A model generated the notes under the pieces. It had not been told where the DNA came from and made no database searches. It was given only the letters and a program-made list of their open reading frames with translations. From contig JBBISA010000029.1 in assembly GCA_037441525.1 (NCBI GenBank), positions 1-51,176 on the forward strand: DNA of 51,176 nt, in the 5' to 3' direction. Every line of letters starts with the position of its first letter. The first letter of the stretch is position 1. This document shows positions 1-11,528 of this stretch, in pieces. The DNA comes from SKVR01 sp037441525. Lineage in GTDB: Bacteria; Bacteroidota; Bacteroidia; Bacteroidales; UBA7960. The translations under genes and the position numbers were made by a program.

Positions 1-69
1 TGGATACTTCATGAACACAAAGATATAAATAAGTGGCAAGAAGTAAATACTCTAGCTTTAAATTTTTAA
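1..69 (+). CDS. Possible 3' end of a gene truncated by the window edge
   Basis: The first 22 codons from base 1 are open and end at TAA (67-69). The translated tail is rich in charged and aromatic residues (ends in LALNF), which is compatible with a real protein C-terminus, but it is too short to assign to a family. The stop codon lies inside the 49-bp repeat described separately. No function is proposed. Bases 109-291, between this and the convergent ABC-F gene, hold nothing I can identify. Confidence 0.22.
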   Translation, partial: WILHEHKDINKWQEVNTLALNF

Positions 70-108
70 TGATGGTCATTAGAAAAAACGGCTAAAGATA
101 AATTTGGG
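60..108 (+). repeat. 49-bp repeat, copy 1 (inverted partner at 12822-12870)
   Basis: This segment matches the reverse complement of 12822-12870 at 47 of 49 positions. The two differences are both T/C (bases 73 and 99). Similarity stops abruptly on both sides. It includes the stop codon of the truncated reading frame at the window edge. It could be one end of a small mobile element or a dispersed intergenic repeat. The sequence does not show target duplications that would decide this. Confidence 0.7.
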
Positions 109-291
109 ATAGGCATTGGGTTGAATGAAATGGTGAAACATTGACTCAGATGGTCGGGGAATTAACCCCTGTTCGGGAGTTAGTTCTTTTCATCGCTGAA
201 GATTTATCCGGGAATAATACCCTAAACAAAGGGCCTGCAAAATGTGATTCAGGGAGATTAAAATCAGAAACCCTAACCGTTTATAAATCAA

Positions 292-2232
<1,941 letters not shown>

Positions 2233-2260
2233 AAGTCTTAAAGGTAAGGGCAGGAATTGA

Positions 2261-4003
2261 TTATCCCAGTTTCAGACCCAGTTCATCCAGTTGCTTCTTA
2301 TCTACTGGTGCAGGGCTGTCGATCATAACATCGCGGCCTGAATTATTTTTGGGGAAGGCAATATAGTCGCGAATGGATTCGGAACCGCCAAACAAAGAGC
2401 ACCACCGATCGAAGCCAAAGGCAACGCCGCCATGTGGCGGAGCGCCAAACTGGAATGCATCCATAAGAAAACCAAATTGCTCCTGAGCCTCCAGGGCAGT
2501 AAATCCCAGCACTTCGAACATACGGGCCTGCAGGTCTTTATCGAAAATCCGGATGGAACCTCCACCAATTTCCACACCGTTAATTACCATGTCGTAGGCA
2601 TTGGCGCGCACCGCACCGGGATTGGTGGCCAGCAAATCAATATCTTCGGGCAGTGGCGAAGTAAAGGGATGGTGCATTGCAAAAAAACGTTGCGCTTCTT
2701 CACTCCACTCCAGCAGCGGAAAATCGAGCACCCACAGGCACGCGAAATGGTCAGGATTGCGCAGGCCAAGTCGTTTGCCCATTTCGAGGCGAAGCTCGCC
2801 CAGAGCCTTGCGGGTAGCAGAAGTTTCGCCGGCAAGTATCAATATAAGGTCGCCCGGTTTGGCATCGAGGGCATCAGCCCATTCTTTCAGTTGTTCGGCG
2901 GTGTAAAACTTATCAACCGACGATTTTAGCGAATCATCTGCAGCGTATCTCACATACACTAATCCCCTGGCTCCTATCTGGGGGCGTTTCACCCACTCGG
3001 TAAGTTCATCGATCTGTTTGCGGGTATACTCAGCACAGCCGGTAGCGTTAATTCCAACTACAAGTTGGGCATCATCAAACACTTTAAAGCCTTTGTTTTG
3101 GGTAAGATGGTTCAGTTCCACAAATCGCATCCCAAATCGGGTATCGGGCTTGTCGGAGCCGTAATATTTCATGGCATCGCTATATACCATGCGATCAAAA
3201 GTAACATTGTTCATCCCCTTAACAACCTTAAAAAGATGGCGGGCAAGACCTTCGAAGGTTTCCAGCACGTCCTGGCGGGTAACAAAGGACATTTCGCAGT
3301 CAATCTGAGTAAATTCAGGCTGACGGTCGGCACGGAGGTCTTCGTCGCGGAAGCACTTCACAATCTGAAAATAGCGATCCATCCCTGCTACCATAAGCAA
3401 TTGCTTAAAGGTTTGTGGCGACTGGGGCAGAGCATAGAACTGACCAGGATTCATGCGCGAAGGAACCAGAAAGTCGCGGGCACCTTCGGGGGTTGATTTG
3501 ATAAGAACCGGAGTTTCAACTTCGATGAAGCCAAAACTATTGAGATAGTTGCGTGTTTCAATGGCCATCTGGTGTCGCAGCTCCAGGTTGCGGCGAACAG
3601 GGTTACGCCTTATATCGATGTAGCGGTATTTCATTCTGAGATCATCGCCACCATCGGTATCGTCCTCAATGGTAAACGGAGGTGTTTTAGCCGGATTTAG
3701 CACCCTGATCTCCTCCACAAGAATTTCGATTTCGCCGGTTGGGATTTTCAGATTTTTACTGCTGCGCTCATTTACAACTCCCTTTGCCTGCACCACGTAT
3801 TCGCGCCCGAGTTCGCGGGCCTGGTGGCATAGTACTGAATTGGCTTCCATATTAAAGGCAAGCTGTGTAATGCCGTAGCGGTCGCGCAGATCAACAAAGG
3901 TCATTCCGCCAAGGTCGCGCGAGCGTTGCACCCAACCGCAAAGGGTTACCTGGGTTCCGGCTTGGGCAAGCCGCAGCTCGCCGCAGGTATGTGTTCTCAT
4001 CAT
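2261..4003 (-). CDS. aspS: Aspartate--tRNA ligase
   Basis: The product charges tRNA(Asp) with aspartate. From the chosen ATG it has 580 residues, the usual bacterial length. An N-terminal OB-fold anticodon-binding domain (GWVQRSRDLGG..FVDLRDRYG) is followed by the class II core: motif 2 around FRDEDLRADRQPEF and motif 3 around GFDRW near the C-terminus. An inserted bacterial GAD domain occupies the middle. The open frame extends 30 codons upstream to 4093, but that extension is not family-like, so the start is placed at the tandem ATGs (4003 or 4000). The gene precedes the ABC-F gene on the same strand. Confidence 0.96.
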   Translation of the reverse strand: MMRTHTCGELRLAQAGTQVTLCGWVQRSRDLGGMTFVDLRDRYGITQLAFNMEANSVLCHQARELGREYVVQAKGVVNERSSKNLKIPTGEIEILVEEIRVLNPAKTPPFTIEDDTDGGDDLRMKYRYIDIRRNPVRRNLELRHQMAIETRNYLNSFGFIEVETPVLIKSTPEGARDFLVPSRMNPGQFYALPQSPQTFKQLLMVAGMDRYFQIVKCFRDEDLRADRQPEFTQIDCEMSFVTRQDVLETFEGLARHLFKVVKGMNNVTFDRMVYSDAMKYYGSDKPDTRFGMRFVELNHLTQNKGFKVFDDAQLVVGINATGCAEYTRKQIDELTEWVKRPQIGARGLVYVRYAADDSLKSSVDKFYTAEQLKEWADALDAKPGDLILILAGETSATRKALGELRLEMGKRLGLRNPDHFACLWVLDFPLLEWSEEAQRFFAMHHPFTSPLPEDIDLLATNPGAVRANAYDMVINGVEIGGGSIRIFDKDLQARMFEVLGFTALEAQEQFGFLMDAFQFGAPPHGGVAFGFDRWCSLFGGSESIRDYIAFPKNNSGRDVMIDSPAPVDKKQLDELGLKLG

Positions 4004-4239
4004 ATTAACTTCTTTTTTTGAAGCGGCAAAGGTAGCAAAAAATAGCGATGTGACAGGTGGATTGAAAACCCTGAAAATTATAACTATCACCAAATCATTG
4101 CAAATAAATTCAGATATATTTCTGGCAGACTCGTCTTTACCATTCGGCTTACATTACTAACTTAGCCCAACAAAACAGGCTACTGTATTGAATTAACGTA
4201 AGCTGAAAAGCCTGTCAAAAACCACCACAATCAATTTTT

Positions 4240-5904
4240 ATGGCTCCTGTTGCCCCAAGAATCCTGTTTACTTCTCCTTGCGGACCCTATGCAAAGGTAC
4301 CTGTTGAAAACGACCCCATCGACTATTTCTATTACCGCAATACCCTACGTCAGCGCATGTTTCAGCTCAGATCATTTCAAAGCTGGCATTCCCTGCACTT
4401 CATGGCACAAAATATTCCAGTGGAATCAGTGGTTCTCGAAAATCCATCCGTCAAAACCTTTCAAAAAGAAGTTGATACGGGCAAGTATGGTATTGTTGCT
4501 ATCGGATTCACCATACTGCTAACCCAAAAAGTACTTGAAATGACAGACTGGCTCAGGAAGGCCCATCCCGAAACAGTAATTGTGCTTGGAGGTTACGGTA
4601 CGGCCATTTTTAAGGAGCCTTTTCTAACGGCAGGAAGGCTCAGGGAAAAGGTTGACCATATTTGCTCCGGAGAGGGACTTGGTTTTATGAACTCAATCAT
4701 TGAACAAAAATGGGGGATAAAGGCCGAAACAGCCCTTTGCCAGGAACTTCTGCCTTCAACCAACAGCTTTTTCCGCACATGAATGGGGATGTTTAGGCAG
4801 ATTATTCTGGTGGGCGGGCTTGGTTGTGTTTACGGATGCTCTTTTTGTGCTACATCCAGCCAGTTTAATCAGCGCTAAATTGAGCTGTTTACAGGCAGAG
4901 AGCTTTTCAGAAGTCTGTATGATCAATCCCGCAAAAATCCTGAAATTCAGTCGGCGATCATCTACGAAGAAGATTTTCTGCTCAATCGCAACAGGGTTAT
5001 GGAGTTTGCGCAATGCTTCCAAAACAGCGAATTGAGCCAGAAACCATTGCTTATTACGGTGTTTTCATCCATAAAAACCATTCTCAACTATACCATTGAA
5101 GAGCTCATTGATTGGGGAATAGGCACTATGTTTATCGGAGTGGAATCGATGAGTGACGATGTTCTTGAAAAGGAAGGACTTGTCAAACGTAAAGGCAAGG
5201 CAGAAGAGCTGTTGGACCAATTGCACCGCCATGGCATCAATACCCTGGGCTCGCTGGTAATTGGATGGGACAGTCAGGATTGGGGCACAGCAAGGGCCGA
5301 TGCAGAAAAGTTTGTGAAACTCAATCCAACGTTTTACCAGGTAGTTCCGCTGTACGCTGTACCCGGCACACGGCTATGGGAACAGATGAAAACAGAAAAC
5401 CGCATACTTGAAGGATACCGGGCCGAAACAGACGGTATCAATGATTTCAATTTCGAAACTAAAAACTTCACCACATCTAGTGGTCAAAGCCTGGTGATGG
5501 AAACTTACAAAGCACGGGTTAAGGAAGGCGGACCCTGGCCCTTCAGGATGTTTGAAAACATCATAGCGGGCCAAAGAAATTTAAAGACAAGCCCCAACCC
5601 TGCAATGCAAAACCGGGCACAAATTTACCGAATGATGATTTTCTCGGTTTGTATGCTTGCTGTCGCTTCGGGCTGGCTATTTTTTGGTAAAAGATTCAGA
5701 ATCCGCTGGTTTAAAACTATGCACCAGTTTGCCCGCGAATTTCCTGCACTGGCTTTTTTCTCAGGGTTGGTATCGCCCCTGCTCGCACAGGTGCTTCTAA
5801 TAATTTACGCAACGGGAAATCTGCTTTATTTTTTTAACCCACTGGGCGACCAACCCGATTTTGTAAGGGTTGAGTATTCCGGCAATCGGGCAAAGTCTTC
5901 ATAA
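4240..5904 (+). pseudogene. B12-binding-type radical SAM protein, two in-frame stops
   Basis: One reading frame runs through 555 codons and is broken only by TGA at 4780-4782 and TAA at 4876-4878; no frameshift is needed. Codons 1-180 resemble the Rossmann-like cobalamin-binding domain found before many radical SAM enzymes (IVAIGFTILLTQ, VIVLGGYGTAIF). The SAM-cluster motif CxxxCxxC (C196, C200, C203) lies exactly between the two stops. The rest of the barrel follows, with MFIGVESMSDDVL and GSLVIGWDSQD. Two hydrophobic segments near the C-terminus (about residues 465-485 and 505-530) suggest membrane attachment. As written, no fragment contains both the cluster and a full barrel, so the gene should be inactive unless the stops are errors or are read through. 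The substrate is unknown. It stands alone between aspS and the oxidoreductase operon. Confidence 0.8.
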
Positions 5905-6006
5905 TTATCTGGTCAGGGTATTCAGGTTCGGTGTTTATTTATTATTTTCGCTGTCATTCAAACCCCAAAAAACAATCCCACAAAAAAAAATTAATCTTTC
6001 AACCCC

Positions 6007-6984
6007 ATGGCAATCAGGAATATTCCATTCATTCTATTCAGCTTATTTTTTTTACAACCAGGTTTTTCTGAAAACCCTGAAAATTTATACCGCTTTGAAG
6101 ATGCGAGTTCCCAGGGAGATACTTATCAATGGCAACAAATTTCGCCCCAGTCGTTGTTGTTGATTAAAGACGGAAAACCTTTGGTTCAATACGAGTTTCC
6201 GGTTTTCGACAATAGCCGTCGCGAATATACCCTGAAACCTTATCACCATATTTACGACCCCGAAACAGGCCATCTCATTACAAAGGGCACGGGTGGACTT
6301 TATCCCCACCACCGTGGCATTTTTTACGGTTATAACAAGATCAGTATAGATGGCGGCCCTGCTTTCGATACCTGGCACTGCCACAATGGAGAACACACTG
6401 TGCACAAGATGGTTGCAGCTCAATTTTCTGACCAGACCATGGGCGGCCACATCGTTAAAATAGACTGGAATGATACCCAGGGAAAAACCTTTGCCAACGA
6501 AACCCGCATTGTGAGGGTATCTTATGAAGCGGGTGAAATGAGCATCGATTTTTATTCAACCCTCGAATCGACGGGTGGAGTGGTTGAACTCAACGGTGAC
6601 AGGCAGCATGCAGGAGTGCATTTCAGGGCATCGAACCGCGTGAGTGAAAATGCTGATGCTACCCGTTTTACCAGGCCAGCTAACCTTGCCCATATACCTG
6701 CCGACAAGGAAATTGAAGGACCCGAAATGTTGAACCTTCCCTGGGATGCCATGACTTTTCCACTCAATGGTCAAAAATATACCGTTGTTTACATGGCACA
6801 TCCAAGAAATCCTCAGGGTGCTGAAATGTCGGAACGGAAATATGGCCGTTTCGGTCAGTTTTTCCCTTACACCCTGGCCCCTGGCAAACCTCTGGTGGTG
6901 CAATACCGGATTATTGTCCTTGAAAATTCCAACCCATCTCCCGAAGTTATCGACCAATGGTATAGAGCTTTTGCAGGACTATAG
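6007..6984 (+). CDS. DUF6807 (PmoA-like) exported protein
   Basis: This 325-residue protein begins with a hydrophobic signal peptide (about residues 1-21, ending near GFS). The body matches the DUF6807/'methane oxygenase PmoA' family that is common in Bacteroidota and Planctomycetota sugar operons. The typical histidine-rich stretch YPHHRGIFYGYNKI is near residue 100, followed by DTWHCHNGEH, and FRASNRVSE appears in the second half. Despite the family name there is no reason to link it to methane oxidation. It is directly followed (63 bases) by two Gfo/Idh/MocA-type proteins on the same strand, which suggests a shared role in oxidising or processing a sugar derivative in the periplasm. The reaction is not known. 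Confidence 0.8.
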   Translation: MAIRNIPFILFSLFFLQPGFSENPENLYRFEDASSQGDTYQWQQISPQSLLLIKDGKPLVQYEFPVFDNSRREYTLKPYHHIYDPETGHLITKGTGGLYPHHRGIFYGYNKISIDGGPAFDTWHCHNGEHTVHKMVAAQFSDQTMGGHIVKIDWNDTQGKTFANETRIVRVSYEAGEMSIDFYSTLESTGGVVELNGDRQHAGVHFRASNRVSENADATRFTRPANLAHIPADKEIEGPEMLNLPWDAMTFPLNGQKYTVVYMAHPRNPQGAEMSERKYGRFGQFFPYTLAPGKPLVVQYRIIVLENSNPSPEVIDQWYRAFAGL

Positions 6985-7047
6985 TACCTTGCAGGGAAGC
7001 ATTTTTTTTATTTCTACAAAAAATCTACCCCAAAAAACTTTGATTTA

Positions 7048-8385
7048 ATGACTACATCACGAAGGGAATTCATTAAAAAGACAGCCCTGGGAGCAGCGGG
7101 AATCACACTTGCAGGCATGGGACTCAATGCTTCCGTTTACCGCAATATCGTGGGCGCAAACGATAGGATAAGCCTTGCTATTATTGGACTTGGACGCAGG
7201 CTGGGAGCCTATCCCGAACCCATTGCACTCCCATGGTCGAATGTACGGCTTATTTACCTGTGCGATGTAATGAAAAAACAACGTGAAAACGCAGCGGCTA
7301 CTTTCTCTAAGCATCTCGACTACCAGCCCCGATTAGAAAATGACATACGCAAAGTGCTGGAAGACCGAGAGGTTGATGCCATCATCAATGCTACCCCTGA
7401 CCACTGGCATGCTCCGGGCGCCATTATGGGCGTTCAGGCTGGCAAGCATGTTTATGTTGAGAAACCCGGCAGTCACAACCCACGTGAAAATGAGCTTCTT
7501 GTGGCAGCAAGGCGAAAATATGGCAAACTTATTCAACTGGGGAACCAGCAACGGTCGGCTGCCTCATCCATAGAAATAGTAAAAAAAATTCACGATGGGG
7601 CAATTGGTTCTCCCTTTCAGGCAATGGCTTTTTATGCCAATTCGCGCGGTGAGGTGCCTCGCCAGACACCTGCCAATGTTCCCGAAGGGCTCGATTGGGA
7701 GCTATTTCAGGGGCCAGTTCCCCGGAGGGCATACACCCACAATACCTGGGATTATAACTGGCACTGGTATGGCTGGGACTATGGAACTGCAGAAATGGGC
7801 AACAATGCTATACATGAGCTCGACATTGCCCGTTGGGCCCTTCAGGTCGATTATCCTGAAAAGGTATCCGCTATGGGCGAAAAGCGTCATCTTGTAAATG
7901 ACGGATGGACCATGTACGATACCATGCTGGCCACCTGGCATTTCCCGGGCAACAAAACCATTCAGTGGGATGGACGCAGCCGCAATGCCTACTCCACTTA
8001 CGGCAGCGACCGCGGAACCATTATCTACGGCACCGAAGGAACTGTATTTGTAAACCGGGGAGGCTATAAGCTTTTCGATCGGAGCGGCCGCCTGGTAAGC
8101 GAAGTGGCTGAAGGGGGTGCCGAATCGGGCACTACATTAGGCGGTGGCGGCGACATGTCTGCAAGGCACCTGGTAAATTTCTTTAATTCCATTCGTGGAA
8201 AAGAGACTTTACATTCGCCCATTGAAGAGATGGTAAAAAGTATTCAGATGTGCCATCTGGCCAACATTTCATACCGCATCAGAAAAGACCTGAAAGTAAA
8301 CCCTGTTGATGGAACCACTACCGACCGGGCTGCACGCCGTCTCTGGTCGAGGCAATATGCCCCAGGCTGGGAACCCGAAGTATAA
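7048..8385 (+). CDS. Gfo/Idh/MocA family oxidoreductase, Tat-exported
   Basis: The 445-residue product starts with a twin-arginine-type leader (SRREFIKKTALGAAGITLAG), so it is probably folded with its cofactor and then exported. A Rossmann NAD(P)-binding domain follows (IGLGRRLGAYPEP; LCDV), with the family's EKP motif in VYVEKPGSHN (about residue 138). A C-terminal alpha/beta substrate domain contains WHWYGWDYGTAEMGNNAIHELDIARW, with the histidine and aspartate expected near the active site. Family members oxidise or reduce sugars, inositols or glycosides. The neighbours on both sides (DUF6807 protein and a second Gfo/Idh-like protein) support a sugar pathway. The specific substrate is not visible. 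Confidence 0.9.
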   Translation: MTTSRREFIKKTALGAAGITLAGMGLNASVYRNIVGANDRISLAIIGLGRRLGAYPEPIALPWSNVRLIYLCDVMKKQRENAAATFSKHLDYQPRLENDIRKVLEDREVDAIINATPDHWHAPGAIMGVQAGKHVYVEKPGSHNPRENELLVAARRKYGKLIQLGNQQRSAASSIEIVKKIHDGAIGSPFQAMAFYANSRGEVPRQTPANVPEGLDWELFQGPVPRRAYTHNTWDYNWHWYGWDYGTAEMGNNAIHELDIARWALQVDYPEKVSAMGEKRHLVNDGWTMYDTMLATWHFPGNKTIQWDGRSRNAYSTYGSDRGTIIYGTEGTVFVNRGGYKLFDRSGRLVSEVAEGGAESGTTLGGGGDMSARHLVNFFNSIRGKETLHSPIEEMVKSIQMCHLANISYRIRKDLKVNPVDGTTTDRAARRLWSRQYAPGWEPEV

Positions 8386-8428
8386 CCCCGTTTAATAATG
8401 TTTTTCCAAAATAACAAACCAAATTTCA

Positions 8429-9823
8429 ATGATGAACCGTGCACTTTATTTTTTAACAGCAACAGTTGTTACCATGATTGCATCATGCAGCCAGCCAGAA
8501 AAAAAGGAATTTACGGGTGCTGAGCACGAGGTTAAACTTATCACGCTTAATCCGGGCCATTTTCATGCAGCGCTTGTTCAAAAGGAAATGTATCCGCAGG
8601 TAAACCCTACAGTACATATTTATGCACCGGAAGGACCCGACCTTAACATGCACCTGCAACGCATCGGAAGGTTCAACGAACGTCAGGAAAACCCAACTTC
8701 ATGGATTAGCGAAGTATATATGGGTGATGACTATCTGAAAAAATTGATTGCCGGAAAGAAAGGAAATGTTGTGGTAATTGCCGGCAATAACAGACTTAAA
8801 ACATCCTACATCATGGAGTCAGTTAAGGCAGGTTTGAATGTACTTTCAGACAAACCCATGGCCATCAATACAGAAAGTTTCAGGCTGCTGCAGGAAGCTT
8901 TTAAAACCGCTGAGCAGAACAAGGTATTGCTTTACGATATCATGACCGAACGATATGATATTACCAGTCGACTACAACGTGAAATTGCCCTGCTCCCCGG
9001 ATTGTTCGGCACCCTTGAAAAAGGAACAGCCGAAAACCCGGCCGTTGTGAAAGAAAGTGTACATCACTTCTTTAAGTATGTTTCTGGTTCTGTTCTTCGC
9101 CGCCCACCCTGGTATTTCGATATACTGCAACAAGGCGAGGGGATTGTTGATGTTACAACCCACCTGGTTGACCTTGTTCAGTGGGTTTGCTTCCCTGACC
9201 GGATCATTAATTATCAGACCGACATCGATGTGTATGATGCCACGCGCAGAGCTACCGCCATTACAGTGAAGCAGTTTCTTGATGTTACAGGTCTCGATAC
9301 GGTTCCTGAATTTTTGGGCCAGCCCGACAATGGAGTGTTTAATGTTTTTGCCAATGGCGAAATGCATTATGCCATCAACGGAGTGCACGTGAAAGTTTCC
9401 GTAATCTGGGATTATCAGGCCCCCGAGGGAGGTGGCGACACCCATTACTCGCTGATGAAAGGCACCAAATCCAATCTTGTGATCAGGCAGTGTAAAGAAC
9501 AAAATTTCCTACCCATGCTTTATATTGTACCATCCAATGGTGAGGTAACTCAATCGTGGAAGGATGAAATTACCGCGGAATTTGCCGCTATAACCCAAAT
9601 ATTTCCAGGTATTGCGCTTCAACCTGCCGATGAAGGGTTTGTTACTTACATCCCCTTATCCTATCGTATAGGGCACGAAGCACATTTTGCCGAGGTTACC
9701 CGCAAATATCTGCAGTTTCTGGTCGATGGCAAATTGCCTGAATGGGAAGAGCCCAATATGATTGCGAAGTATTACACCACAACCCGTGCCTGGGAGTTGG
9801 CCAACAAAAAATCAAATCAATAG
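8429..9823 (+). CDS. Lipoprotein oxidoreductase (Gfo/Idh-like with Oxidoreduct_C domain)
   Basis: This 464-residue protein has a lipoprotein signal peptide with the cysteine at about residue 20 (MIASCSQ), so it is probably membrane-anchored outside the cytoplasm. The first half is a Rossmann-like domain (VVIAGNNRLKTSYIMESVKAG, then LSDKPMAIN, the counterpart of the EKP motif). The second half matches the 'putative oxidoreductase C-terminal' family (TTHLVDLVQWVCFP; WDYQAPEGGGDTHYS). The start could be either of two adjacent ATGs (8429 or 8432). It follows the Tat-exported Gfo/Idh gene by 43 bases and is likely in the same operon. Its partner and substrate are unknown. Confidence 0.85.
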   Translation: MMNRALYFLTATVVTMIASCSQPEKKEFTGAEHEVKLITLNPGHFHAALVQKEMYPQVNPTVHIYAPEGPDLNMHLQRIGRFNERQENPTSWISEVYMGDDYLKKLIAGKKGNVVVIAGNNRLKTSYIMESVKAGLNVLSDKPMAINTESFRLLQEAFKTAEQNKVLLYDIMTERYDITSRLQREIALLPGLFGTLEKGTAENPAVVKESVHHFFKYVSGSVLRRPPWYFDILQQGEGIVDVTTHLVDLVQWVCFPDRIINYQTDIDVYDATRRATAITVKQFLDVTGLDTVPEFLGQPDNGVFNVFANGEMHYAINGVHVKVSVIWDYQAPEGGGDTHYSLMKGTKSNLVIRQCKEQNFLPMLYIVPSNGEVTQSWKDEITAEFAAITQIFPGIALQPADEGFVTYIPLSYRIGHEAHFAEVTRKYLQFLVDGKLPEWEEPNMIAKYYTTTRAWELANKKSNQ

Positions 9824-9865
9824 GGGATAAATATCCAGCCACATTAATCGAAGCGGAATCTGAAG

Positions 9866-11137
9866 TTATTCCTGCCCTGGGGTTTCGGCAGGTTCCGTTT
9901 CTTCCATTTCATCACTTACCTGCAACCCTTTATTGGCGGCAAGCCAAATCTCTTTTTCCTGGGCATAGAGGATGTCCTGAATTCCTTCAATAATTTCCAG
10001 AATTCCCCGATTGTTGTTGCCAAGCACAATAATAGTGGTATGATCGTCCACAAACCGTTTGAAACTAGTCCTAAAGCCGTGCCACCTGCCAGGATGATGT
10101 ACTATTTTTTTATCGATATAGCTCTGAAGTCTCCAGCCCAGGCCATAGTTTACCAGGGAATCGTTGTGGAGTTTACCTTTCTCAAAAGCCATTTGCCATA
10201 GATTTGAAGGTAATAGTTCACTCCGGTATATTGCCTGATCCCACTTGTACAGGTCGCCGATGGTTGAAAAAATACCCTTGTCGCCCAGTGGACCGTCAAG
10301 ATTATCGTCGGGAATGGCGTAATATCTACCCCGGCTCTGACGAAAACCATAAGCTCTGTTTTCGATAGATTTAGGCTTGTGAAGGTCATAAACGAAGGAG
10401 CGGTTCATTTCGATGGGCTCGAAAATATGTGTATGGATGAATTCGGAATAGCTCACTCCGGAAACCCTTTCAATCAGCAATCCAAGAAAAACATAACCCG
10501 TGTTGGAGTATTCAAACTTATTGCCCGGAGGGAAGTACAAACCTCGGCGGTTGGCGATAAATAGTTGCAAAATATCTTCGTTGGTAGGTTTGACAGGCTT
10601 TTTCCAAACTCTTTCTACCAGCCACATATAGTTTTGCAACCCAGAGGTATGATTGAGCAGGTGGCGAATGGTAATATTATCGTAGGGGAATTCAGGGATA
10701 TGCTTCTTCACGGCATCATCAATATGGATAAGGCTGTCGCGATGGAGCATAAGAACCGCTGTTGCAGTAAAGGTTTTAGATATACTGGCCAGCTGAAATG
10801 CAGTTTCCCGATCAATAGCCTGGGAACGAGTATGAGAAATATGGCCAAAAGAGCGGTCGTAAATTACAGTACCATAGCGCGATACAAACACATTGCCATT
10901 GAATCCGCTGTCGATTAGCAATCCTGTTATCTTCCGATTGAGAAATTCAAGCTCTTCTTCCGTAAAGAAGGCAGGATTGTAATAGCCGGCTGTGAGTTGC
11001 TGAGGTGCCTTAAAGTGCATAACTCTTAATCCTCCCGACAGGAAAAAGGCAATGAAAAGCAATAAATATCCAAAGAAGGAAGTCGGAGCAAGGGGAATCC
11101 CCGAACGTATATTTTTTATGAAAAGGGGTAATTTCAT
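9866..11137 (-). CDS. Serine hydrolase, class C beta-lactamase-like
   Basis: The 423-residue product has one N-terminal hydrophobic segment (about residues 20-37) that could be a membrane anchor or uncleaved signal. It then has the serine penicillin-binding/esterase fold. The SxxK nucleophile motif is SISK (about residue 117), the YxN motif is YSNTGY (about 213), and the third motif is HHPGRWHG (about 345). Such proteins in Bacteroidota are peptidases or esterases more often than antibiotic-resistance enzymes. The C-terminal tail is short and Glu/Pro-rich. It converges with the oxidoreductase operon, with 42 bases between the stops. Confidence 0.88.
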   Translation of the reverse strand: MKLPLFIKNIRSGIPLAPTSFFGYLLLFIAFFLSGGLRVMHFKAPQQLTAGYYNPAFFTEEELEFLNRKITGLLIDSGFNGNVFVSRYGTVIYDRSFGHISHTRSQAIDRETAFQLASISKTFTATAVLMLHRDSLIHIDDAVKKHIPEFPYDNITIRHLLNHTSGLQNYMWLVERVWKKPVKPTNEDILQLFIANRRGLYFPPGNKFEYSNTGYVFLGLLIERVSGVSYSEFIHTHIFEPIEMNRSFVYDLHKPKSIENRAYGFRQSRGRYYAIPDDNLDGPLGDKGIFSTIGDLYKWDQAIYRSELLPSNLWQMAFEKGKLHNDSLVNYGLGWRLQSYIDKKIVHHPGRWHGFRTSFKRFVDDHTTIIVLGNNNRGILEIIEGIQDILYAQEKEIWLAANKGLQVSDEMEETEPAETPGQE

Positions 11138-11316
11138 TTCAGAGAAATCGAAATTTACAGCCCACTACTGGCTAAAACTAAGAAAGTCAAATTAAGGAAA
11201 TCTGTTCCTTTTGGCCTGGGCTGATGGTTGACAAATGATTAAATATACTGAAAAACACTGCAAAAATAATCACCCGGAGCATGGCCTTTGTAAAAGGCGA
11301 AAAAAAAGAGAAAATA

Positions 11317-11348
11317 ATTTTAGGGAAAAGAAAAAAACACTAATTTTG
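11317..11348 (+). promoter_or_regulatory. Candidate promoter for tRNA-Asn
   Basis: TAATTTTG at 11341-11348 fits the Bacteroidota -7 consensus TAnnTTTG exactly. About 18-19 bases upstream, TTTTAG resembles the -33 TTTG element imperfectly. Transcription would start about 30 bases before the mature tRNA. The remaining sequence from 11138 to 11316 shows nothing else I can name. Confidence 0.42.
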
Positions 11349-11382
11349 CCACTCCAAAACGGAAAAGCCCGGATTTTGAAAT

Positions 11383-11459
11383 TCCTCCTTAGCTCAGTCG
11401 GTTAGAGCATCTGACTGTTAATCAGAGGGTCCAAGGTTCAAGTCCTTGAGGAGGAGCCA
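11383..11459 (+). tRNA. tRNA-Asn (anticodon GTT)
   Basis: A full cloverleaf can be drawn. The acceptor stem is TCCTCCT/AGGAGGA. A D arm follows, and the anticodon stem TCTGA/TCAGA holds the loop CTGTTAA with anticodon GTT at 11417-11419. The T arm is CAAGG/CCTTG with loop TTCAAGT. The discriminator base is G and the 3' CCA is encoded (11457-11459). GTT reads the asparagine codons AAC and AAT. Confidence 0.97.
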
Positions 11460-11466
11460 CAAAATG

Positions 11467-11507
11467 AGCCGCTTACAGAGTTTTAGCTGTAAGCGGCTTT
11501 TATTTTT
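11467..11507 (+). terminator. Rho-independent terminator after tRNA-Asn
   Basis: A perfect 12-bp stem (AGCCGCTTACAG / CTGTAAGCGGCT) with an 8-base loop is followed by a T-rich run (TTTATTTTT). It begins 8 bases after the tRNA. The stem would also form in transcripts from nifV, which ends at 11529 on the other strand, but the T run there is poor. Confidence 0.9.
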
Positions 11508-11528
11508 AGCCTGCCTTCAATTCAGATT

